The position numbers and the translations under genes were made by a program. The notes beneath the pieces are model-generated. The model ran no database searches and was not told the origin of the DNA. It was given only the letters and a program-made list of their open reading frames with translations. Below, one piece after another: positions 14,100 to 22,254 of a stretch of 22,254 bases of DNA; the first letter of the stretch is position 1, and the number at the start of each line of letters is the position of its first letter. This stretch comes from an uncultured Verrucomicrobiales bacterium (GTDB lineage Bacteria; Verrucomicrobiota; Verrucomicrobiia; Verrucomicrobiales; Akkermansiaceae), in contig CALBJX010000068.1 in the NCBI GenBank assembly GCA_937893015.1, positions 1-22,254 on the forward strand. The letters run 5' to 3'.

Positions 14100-14585
14100 A
14101 TGGAAACGGATTATAATCCTAACACGGCGGGGATGTTTACCCTTGCCAAGCACCTCTACCTTTCGGGGTGGACCAACTGGACATCCCGCGCCACGCGCCG
14201 CGAGTACTGGCTCGGCGGTTTGGGCTGGACTATCTGCATGCTCCCGTTGAGCTGTGCCTTCTTATGGAGCTTGGATTGGAGCCTGCTTGGCTGCCGCAGC
14301 ATTTTCGCCATGTATACTCCCCTGAGCTGGGGTATCTATGCTGTCATCTTGCTCATCGGCTTTATCCCCGGCGTCGGCTCGGCTGTGCGCCGTTTGCATG
14401 ACATCGGGCGCAGCGGGTGGTGGTATCCCCTGCTGACCGTGGGGGGCATCATTCCGCTCCTCGGCATCGTTGCCTCTATTACGTTTCTGGTATTCCTTTG
14501 CAAGGACTCGCAGAAAGAAGCGAACAAGTGGGGCGTCTCCCCCAAGTACGGCGCGCCCATGCCCCCCGTTCCTCCCGCAGCCTAA
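14100..14585 (+). CDS. DUF805 family inner-membrane protein
   Basis: The 161-aa protein has the signatures of the DUF805 (YhaH/YhaI-like) family: SRATRREYWLGGLGW near the N-terminus, VRRLHDIGRSGWWYPLL in the middle and CKDSQKEANKWG near the C-terminus. Four hydrophobic segments (about 40-58, 72-95, 110-122, 123-138) fit a small polytopic inner-membrane protein. The family has no established biochemical role. The start is set by a leaderless-type promoter. Its C-terminal tail is Pro-rich (APMPPVPPAA). It converges on ileS and shares a bidirectional terminator with it. Confidence 0.9.
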   Translation: METDYNPNTAGMFTLAKHLYLSGWTNWTSRATRREYWLGGLGWTICMLPLSCAFLWSLDWSLLGCRSIFAMYTPLSWGIYAVILLIGFIPGVGSAVRRLHDIGRSGWWYPLLTVGGIIPLLGIVASITFLVFLCKDSQKEANKWGVSPKYGAPMPPVPPAA

Positions 14586-14609
14586 GAATAAATGCCTGTA
14601 CACCAACGC

Positions 14610-14645
14610 AAAAACGGCCTGACGTAAGCGTCAGACCGTTTTTTG
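14610..14645. terminator. Bidirectional intrinsic terminator
   Basis: AAAACGGCCTGACG and CGTCAGACCGTTTT form a stem with one internal mismatch around loop TAAG. Six T follow on the plus strand and five on the minus strand, so it can end both the DUF805 and the ileS transcripts. Confidence 0.88.
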
Positions 14646-14664
14646 TGTCGTGTATCACGGGAAC

Positions 14665-17382
<2,718 letters not shown>

Positions 17383-17391
17383 ACGCGCGGG

Positions 17392-17420
17392 AGTATACGC
17401 CTAAGCCGATGCAAAGTCAA
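17392..17420 (-). promoter_or_regulatory. ileS promoter, near-leaderless
   Basis: Minus strand TTGACT (17420-17415), 17-base spacer, TATACT (17397-17392), then nine bases to ATG 17382, giving a leader of at most about three bases. Confidence 0.8.
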
Positions 17421-17491
17421 TGCTGATGTACGATTTGAACAAGTCAATGCGCGATTTCAAATTTCCGTCATCTTCTGTTCCCCCCTGGGAG

Positions 17492-18424
17492 TCAGCCTTT
17501 CGTTTCGATGCGGAGGACGGCGGAGCTGCGGCGGGGCGGCGTTGCGCCTTCGGGTAGCTCGGTATCAAGGCGTTCCAATACCATGCGTTCAACGGCACCG
17601 GGTTCGGTCGGCGGGTTCCCGCGGAGCAGGGCGTTCAGGTGGGCGGCGAAGGGACAGGGCTTTTCACAGGCAATGGCGATGATGGTATCCGTGCCGAGGG
17701 GCGGTCCTGCCACCAGCTCGTTGGATACCAAAAAGCTTTTCGGGGGCAGGGCGGTGGCGCGACGGGCGTGGAGGGCGGCTTCCTCGTCCTCCTGTGTGGG
17801 GAGAATGAGGGCGATGCCGCCCATGGAATCATGCTGCACGAGGTAGACGCAGCAGTCCTCCTCCGCCATGAATCCGAAGCGCAGCACGGAACCTGCCGTG
17901 ATGGCGTGGCGCGGCTCTGCGAGGAAGAATTGCAGGGGGAAGTCGTGCGGCAGACCGAGGAATTCCGCCGATTGTCCGACAGGTTGCTCCACCTCCTTCG
18001 GGGCGGTGAGGCGGCGGGGTGTGCCCGTCGTTTTGCCGCCTGCGCGTTTCATGCCGCGGGTGGCGTATCGTTTGTGCGGTGCCGGGGCGGGTGCAGTCTC
18101 TTGTATGGTCGGCTTGTCGTTGTCCGCGGCGATGACCTCCAGCGTGGTGCCGCCGCCGATGGTGACAAGGGTGCCGAGCTTGAGCGTGGTGAAGAGCACG
18201 GGCACCTTGCCGAGGCGGATGCCGTTGACGGAGTTGTTGTCTCGGATGAGCCAGTGCCCTTGCTCGAAGCGCACAAGGGCGTGATAGCGCGAGAGGCTGT
18301 CGTCGTTGCTCACCACCATGTCGCAGTCCTCTGCGCGGCCGAGCACAAACTGTGCACCCTCCGCATCCGCCAGCGCGTATTTGGAGCCGTTGCCCAAGGG
18401 GTCGGTGAGGAGAAGTTTAATCAT
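17492..18424 (-). CDS. FHA domain protein with C-terminal DUF4384-like domain
   Basis: This 310-aa protein has no signal or TM segment. Residues 1-100 form a canonical FHA domain with the phosphothreonine-binding residues present: R30 (VLGRAED), S45 and H48 (SLSRYHA), N67 (NSVNGI). A basic, Pro/Thr-rich linker (about 105-145) leads to a second domain at about 165-265. Its pattern VLRFGFMAEEDCCVYLVQHDSMGGIALILPT, then FLVSNELVAGPPLGTDTIIAIACEKP, matches DUF4384, a domain often attached to Ser/Thr kinases and caspase-like proteins. It starts nine bases after the VWA stop codon, so it is the last gene of the operon. I infer that it reads Thr phosphorylation on a partner, perhaps the VWA protein. 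No kinase is encoded in the window. Confidence 0.82.
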   Translation of the reverse strand: MIKLLLTDPLGNGSKYALADAEGAQFVLGRAEDCDMVVSNDDSLSRYHALVRFEQGHWLIRDNNSVNGIRLGKVPVLFTTLKLGTLVTIGGGTTLEVIAADNDKPTIQETAPAPAPHKRYATRGMKRAGGKTTGTPRRLTAPKEVEQPVGQSAEFLGLPHDFPLQFFLAEPRHAITAGSVLRFGFMAEEDCCVYLVQHDSMGGIALILPTQEDEEAALHARRATALPPKSFLVSNELVAGPPLGTDTIIAIACEKPCPFAAHLNALLRGNPPTEPGAVERMVLERLDTELPEGATPPRRSSAVLRIETKG

Positions 18425-18433
18425 CGTTCGGTC

Positions 18434-19900
18434 TCAGAGTTTCATGATGATGCCGCGCGAGCGTCCCTGCTCGCGGACGGCGCGCAGGATTTGCAGACCA
18501 AGGTCTTGGTTGGCCTGTTCACGGGCTTTGAGCTTGTTGAGCAGCTCCTGCCGCTGTGCGGCGAGCTCAGCGAGGCGGGCAAGAACTTGCGCTTCGGGCA
18601 GTTTGCGGAGTTCGGCGGGCAGGTTGCCGCGTCCGCCGAGGGCGGCGAGGTTAGCGCCCTCCCCGAGGCAGCGGAACTGCTCCGCCGCATCCCACGCGGG
18701 CAGGGCGAGCCACGGGGCGTTCTTCTCCACCCATTCCGGCACCTCGCTGTTTTTGTTCGGCAGGGATTTCTTCACCTTCTCCCATTGGGCGAGGCGTTTT
18801 TCCTGTTCGGCGGGGGAGCCGAGGGGCAGAGCGGGGAGCATGGTCATCTGCCGCAGCAGCATGCCGTAGTCCGCCAGCCGTGTGTCGCGCTGCACGCGCA
18901 CGGCGCTGTCCTCGTCATTGAGCTCCATGTACACACCGCCGCCGAGGCGTGCGGCCTCCCTCCATTGCTCGCATTCCGAGGTGGGGGCACCACAGTGGAT
19001 GACGTTGAGGATGATGCCCGAATCCCGCATCTCCGCAATGGCGGAGCGGGCATCGATACCCCCTTGGTAAAAATCCTCGTTGCCCGCGATGATGAGCACT
19101 TTTAAGGCGCGGGTGTCCGGGCGTCTGTTCCATTTGAACTCGTTGACAGCGTAGGCAATGGCGGCACCGCAGCACTCGTTTGAGCCGTCGCAGGCAACCT
19201 TGCTCAGCTCGCGGCGCAGGACATCCGTGCGCGTGGTGAAATCCGTGAGCTTCCACGGCGCCCCATTGCTGCGTGCGGCACCATAGGCCAGAATGCCGAC
19301 GTTGACCGAGGCGGGGCGACCTCCCACACGGCTGCGGCAGAGGGTCGCCACCATGCGTTCCATGGAGGCCGATACCTCCTTGAAGAGGAAATCCATGCTG
19401 CCGGAGGCATCCAGCGCGAGCACAATCTGAATATCGTTGTTGAGCCCGAGCCCGTGCCTGTTACCATTGCCGCGCCCTGTGCCGTCGCCGGAGCCCGTGC
19501 CGCTGCCTTTGCCGCTGCCCGAGCCGAGGTCGAAGGAGAGCCCGCTCTCGCCGCCGCTTTCATCGCCCGATTCGCCGTCGAAGAGGGAGAGCTCGTCCAA
19601 GCTGACGGCGGAGGGGGTGGTGGCGACGATGATGTCGGGGGAGGCGTCTGTAGCGGCTGCCGCCGTCGCGCGGGAGGAGGACGAGGAAGAAGAACGCGTG
19701 GGTTCCTGCTCCGTGCCCGGTTCGGCGATGTACTCCACGGCCACGAAGGAGGTGTCGGGTTTCATGTGCAGCTCGCGCACGCAGAAAAGAGCCACGGCAA
19801 CCGTGACCACACAGAACAGCGTGAGCAGCAGCGACAGATTGATGAGTCGCCGACGCATGCGCAGAAGCGCTTCCCGCCGATGTCGGATATGGATGGCCAT
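18434..19900 (-). CDS. Membrane-anchored VWA domain protein
   Basis: ATG 19900 lies one base after the stop codon of the upstream ankyrin gene; the frame is open to 19999 but that part overlaps the ankyrin gene. The 488-aa product has a basic N-terminus and one TM helix (about 20-41). A Ser run (70-76) and a Gly/Ser-rich linker (about 109-151) lead to a VWA domain (about 155-330). MIDAS motif DASGS (164-168) is intact; GSNECCG (239-245) and AGNED (272-276) occupy the second and third metal-site positions. The C-terminal part (about 340-488) is helical with a probable coiled coil near the end. By topology the VWA domain should face the periplasm. VWA domains bind protein ligands through a divalent ion. 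The partner is unknown. Confidence 0.85.
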   Translation of the reverse strand: MAIHIRHRREALLRMRRRLINLSLLLTLFCVVTVAVALFCVRELHMKPDTSFVAVEYIAEPGTEQEPTRSSSSSSSRATAAAATDASPDIIVATTPSAVSLDELSLFDGESGDESGGESGLSFDLGSGSGKGSGTGSGDGTGRGNGNRHGLGLNNDIQIVLALDASGSMDFLFKEVSASMERMVATLCRSRVGGRPASVNVGILAYGAARSNGAPWKLTDFTTRTDVLRRELSKVACDGSNECCGAAIAYAVNEFKWNRRPDTRALKVLIIAGNEDFYQGGIDARSAIAEMRDSGIILNVIHCGAPTSECEQWREAARLGGGVYMELNDEDSAVRVQRDTRLADYGMLLRQMTMLPALPLGSPAEQEKRLAQWEKVKKSLPNKNSEVPEWVEKNAPWLALPAWDAAEQFRCLGEGANLAALGGRGNLPAELRKLPEAQVLARLAELAAQRQELLNKLKAREQANQDLGLQILRAVREQGRSRGIIMKL

Positions 19901-19901
19901 C

Positions 19902-21143
19902 TTATGCAGCGGGGGGTGCGGGTTCTTCGAGCAGCGCCCGCAGGGCTTCGGGGTTCGGGGTGAGAGCGGCGTAATCCGCCGCGCGGCGGCCGGCGGCATC
20001 CGCCTTGTCGCGGAGCTCGGCGGGCATGGTTTCCAGCACGCGGCGCAGCATAGCCTCGTTGCCGCTCAGTGCGGCGTGCATGAGCGGGGTTTCTCCGCGC
20101 CCGTTCGTCCACTTGGGCGGGTTGGCGGCCAGCACGGCATCATACACGGCGGGGTCGCCGCGGCGGGCGGCCTCCAGCAGGGGCGTGTTGCCGTGGGCAT
20201 CTTCTTCATGCGGTTTCTCCACGGCGGCGAGCAGTGCTTGCAGCGTTTCGGCGGGAGCCAGGCGGGCGGCGAGGCAGCAGACGCGTGTGTCAGCCTCCGC
20301 GCGATTGCCGAGGTCCGCCCCCTTCACAAAGGCCAGCACGGCCTCGGGGGAGCCGCAGCGCAGCAGGTAGCGCAGGGGGAGCTCGCCGGAGCGCATGCGC
20401 TCGTCCTCATCCCCGCCGAAGGTGAGCAGATACGAAATGGCCTGGGCATTCCCCTTTTCCACCGCCACCTCCAGCAGGGAGCGCCCGTCCGCCATGGTAT
20501 AGGAGATGTCGGTATCATGCCGGATGAGCTCGGAGATGATGTCCTGCAGCCCGCGGTCGATGGCCTCACCCAGCGGCGGATTGCCGCTTTCGGTGGGGGT
20601 GGCGGGGGAGAGGCCGCAATCCAGCACGTGGCGCACTTTCCCGGCATCCCCCGCTGCCATGGCTGTGTGCCATTGGTGCAGCAGCTCTGCGTTGAGCACA
20701 TGGCCCATGCCGCGCATCTCATACCACAGGGCGGTGTGCCCGTTCGCATCGCCGTAGGTCAGGTCGGGGTTTTCGCGCAGCACTGTCACGATGGCATCAT
20801 CCACCCCCGTGTTGGCCACCGCCATGAGCAGGGTCAACCCCTCCTTGTTGCGGGCGTTGATGTCGCCCGTCTGCCGCACCTTGTCCAGACAGGCCATGAC
20901 AAGGCGTTTGCGCACCTCGTCATCGCGTCGTACGGCATGCAGCTGCTTGGTGAGCTCCTTTTTCTGCGCCTGCGCATAGGGGTCATTGCCCATGTCCTTC
21001 CACTCTTTGAGCTCGCGCTCTATCTTGGCGGAGCGGTTGTGTGCAGCAATCGTGCGCAGCAGGGCATCGCGGTCCAACGCCCCCTCCGCTGCCGACAGCA
21101 TCAGCAGCGCGGAAAGAAACAGGCGGGGGACACGGCGCATCAT
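19902..21143 (-). CDS. Secreted ankyrin-repeat protein
   Basis: The 413-aa product begins with a signal peptide (RRVPRLFLSALLMLSAAEGA), so it should act in the periplasm or outside the cell. A helical charged segment (about 25-85) is followed by roughly eight ankyrin units from about residue 90 to 405. The clearest are GDINARNKEGLTLLMAVANTG, GNPPLGEAIDRGLQDIISELI, DAHGNTPLLEAARRGDPAVY and NGRGETPLMHAALSGNEAML. Two ATG codons lie in tandem at the start (21143 and 21140); the promoter geometry favours the first. It is the first gene of a three-gene operon: the VWA gene follows after one base, then the FHA gene. An AGGAGG-like string adjoins the start codon but is too close to act as a Shine-Dalgarno site. 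Confidence 0.85.
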   Translation of the reverse strand: MMRRVPRLFLSALLMLSAAEGALDRDALLRTIAAHNRSAKIERELKEWKDMGNDPYAQAQKKELTKQLHAVRRDDEVRKRLVMACLDKVRQTGDINARNKEGLTLLMAVANTGVDDAIVTVLRENPDLTYGDANGHTALWYEMRGMGHVLNAELLHQWHTAMAAGDAGKVRHVLDCGLSPATPTESGNPPLGEAIDRGLQDIISELIRHDTDISYTMADGRSLLEVAVEKGNAQAISYLLTFGGDEDERMRSGELPLRYLLRCGSPEAVLAFVKGADLGNRAEADTRVCCLAARLAPAETLQALLAAVEKPHEEDAHGNTPLLEAARRGDPAVYDAVLAANPPKWTNGRGETPLMHAALSGNEAMLRRVLETMPAELRDKADAAGRRAADYAALTPNPEALRALLEEPAPPAA

Positions 21144-21150
21144 CCTCCCT

Positions 21151-21178
21151 ATTCTACCAAAGATTTTCGGGAAGACAA
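21151..21178 (-). promoter_or_regulatory. Promoter of the ankyrin-VWA-FHA operon, leaderless type
   Basis: Minus strand TTGTCT (21178-21173), 16-base spacer, TAGAAT (21156-21151), then seven bases to the first ATG at 21143. Confidence 0.7.
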
Positions 21179-21208
21179 GGAGGAAGCGCAGGGCGGGGCC
21201 CGCGTTTT

Positions 21209-21970
21209 TCAGAAGGGGCTGAGGGAGAACTCCGGTCGGTGCACCTTTTTCTCGTAGGGCGTCGTCGCCAGTGAGGCAAACTCCTCTGCCCAGTGGTCGA
21301 TGGTCTGCTTCTGGTAGGCATAGGGGCGGAAATCCTTGGTGTCGAGCAGCAGAGCACCCGCCACGGAGGTCATGCCGTATTCAAAATCCGCCATCTCGGC
21401 CAGCAGCTCGCCGTTCACCTCAAACATGCGTGCGCCCATGGCGATGTGGCCCATGTCGTCCTCGCTGCTGAAGCACTTGCGGATGAGCCAGCCCGCGCCG
21501 TTCACCAGCAGATTCGCGCCGTCCTCGGTGAGCAGCATCTTGCGGTTGATGGGTTGTGCGCTGAGAATCGCCACCTCCACACGCACGGCATCGGGGACGG
21601 GATTGCGGACGACAGTCAGGTTCGGGTCCGCATCCGCCTTGGCCTTGAAGACCTTGTCCAACTGCGCGTCAAAATAATCGCGCAAATCCATCAGGTGCTC
21701 CATCTGTGCGGCATCCTCCGGCGCTTTGTCGATAAAGTCAATCGTTACGGGAGCCAGATAGATAACACGCTGTTTTTTCACATAGGCATCCCAGTCCTGC
21801 ACCGAAATCTTATCCCAGTAGGACACAAAGGGCACACGCTCGTCCGTGTTCTTCTCATAACGGGTGATAAAACCCGTCTTCGGCAGTCTGTTGTAATCCG
21901 TCGAGGCGCAGGAGGTAAACAACAGCAGCGAGACAACAGCAAGCAGCAACAAACTCAGAATACGACACAT
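21209..21970 (-). CDS. Outer-membrane-type lipoprotein, DUF3313-like
   Basis: From ATG 21970 the product is 253 aa with a lipoprotein signal (LLLLAVVSLLLFTSC; Cys21 is the lipidation site). The frame is open 40 codons further upstream, but that part overlaps the promoter and has no signal character. The start of the mature protein (STDYNRLPKTGFI), then RVIYLAPVTIDF, the YFDAQLDKVFKAK helix and PDAVRVEVAILSAQP, fit the DUF3313 pattern, in which a short loop after the Cys leads to an alpha/beta domain. The family match is from memory and moderate. It has its own promoter and lies 65 bases upstream of the ankyrin-VWA-FHA operon on the same strand, so read-through into that operon is possible. 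Confidence 0.75.
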   Translation of the reverse strand: MCRILSLLLLAVVSLLLFTSCASTDYNRLPKTGFITRYEKNTDERVPFVSYWDKISVQDWDAYVKKQRVIYLAPVTIDFIDKAPEDAAQMEHLMDLRDYFDAQLDKVFKAKADADPNLTVVRNPVPDAVRVEVAILSAQPINRKMLLTEDGANLLVNGAGWLIRKCFSSEDDMGHIAMGARMFEVNGELLAEMADFEYGMTSVAGALLLDTKDFRPYAYQKQTIDHWAEEFASLATTPYEKKVHRPEFSLSPF

Positions 21971-21976
21971 GGCGGC

Positions 21977-22006
21977 ATTGTACCGCTGCCTGCCCCCGAT
22001 TGTCAA
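21977..22006 (-). promoter_or_regulatory. Promoter of the DUF3313-like lipoprotein gene, leaderless type
   Basis: Minus strand perfect TTGACA (22006-22001), 18-base spacer, TACAAT (21982-21977), then six bases to ATG 21970. Confidence 0.8.
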
Positions 22007-22254
22007 GGGGGGTAAACATATCACTCCTCTCTCATGCCGGAGTTTTGGAAAACGGCGAAAAAAGAGAGGATAGGCGAAAAGGACAAGCAATCTTTTGATA
22101 AAAATGATGCCGATGCCGGTTTATTTGGTATGCTCTTCCATTGCCTGCATCAGCTTACGCACGCAAGTGCTTTTCTTGGTGTAATTGGCATCAAAGGTTT
22201 GGCTCTTCGTCTATTTTTGTGGAATGAAACCGCATCGGTGTCCGAAACACATCG
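22007..22254. other. AT-richer right end without a supportable gene
   Basis: Base composition drops compared with the rest. On the plus strand an ATG at 22130 opens a frame to the window edge (about 42 codons). On the minus strand a frame entering from the edge stops at 22211-22213, and the same frame continues with about 25 protein-like codons to a stop near 22120. This could be the 3' end of a neighbouring or decayed gene. Neither frame has a promoter or family match that I can support. Confidence 0.4.

Noticed and set aside
17414..17455. Duplicated AGTCAATGC segment (17415 and 17442) upstream of ileS, a possible second promoter
   Set aside because: Only the copy nearer ileS has a -10 box at the right distance; the other has none. 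It is probably a small local duplication.
22107..22254. Minus-strand fragment near the right edge with two in-frame pieces separated by TAG, considered as a recoded stop or pseudogene
   Set aside because: The sequence is too short, I recognise no family and the upstream part is outside the window.

Overview
The window is dense, GC-rich Gram-negative DNA: it carries lpxB (lipid A synthesis), a tripartite RND efflux system and several lipoproteins. The style of the housekeeping genes (ileS, mnmE), the secreted ankyrin/VWA/FHA proteins and the near absence of Shine-Dalgarno sequences fit the PVC group, Verrucomicrobiota being my best guess. That placement is an impression, not a demonstrated assignment.

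Layout. 1-56 is the right arm of an interspersed repeat. lpxB (minus, 70-1182) is divergent from a metal-handling cluster on the plus strand: a Cys/His-rich exported protein (1329-1712), a 57-aa exported peptide (1865-2038), an outer-membrane factor (2054-3346), a membrane-fusion protein with an extreme His-rich N-terminus (3361-4815), a 191-bp repeat element, and a CzcA/CusA-type RND pump (5030-8146). A flavoredoxin-like protein follows (8240-8746). It converges through a perfect 17-bp hairpin on an ankyrin protein with a Cys/His tail (minus, 8832-9437). Next are an SGNH hydrolase (minus, 9521-10315), a 39-aa Gln-rich lipoprotein with a strong terminator (minus, 10438-10557), mnmE (plus, 10800-12131), an aldo/keto reductase (minus, 12211-13161), a second repeat element, an FHA-like membrane protein (plus, 13463-14023), a DUF805 protein (plus, 14100-14585) and ileS (minus, 14665-17382). 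The last part holds a three-gene minus-strand operon, secreted ankyrin, membrane VWA and FHA-DUF4384 (21143 down to 17492), preceded by a DUF3313-like lipoprotein (21209-21970).

Two signals cut across the genes. First, most transcription units start with a sigma70-like promoter whose -10 box ends 6-10 bases before the start codon, so transcription should begin at or next to the ATG: the mRNAs look leaderless. This let me correct many start codons. Second, 165-191-bp elements with 32-bp terminal inverted repeats built from 7-bp units carry different central hairpins, and a degenerate copy of the same repeat seems to encode part of the signal peptide of the outer-membrane factor.

Functionally, the efflux proteins, the Cys/His protein and the ankyrin Cys/His tail suggest a metal-handling neighbourhood. 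The ankyrin-VWA-FHA operon suggests an envelope protein-interaction or phospho-dependent module of unknown role.
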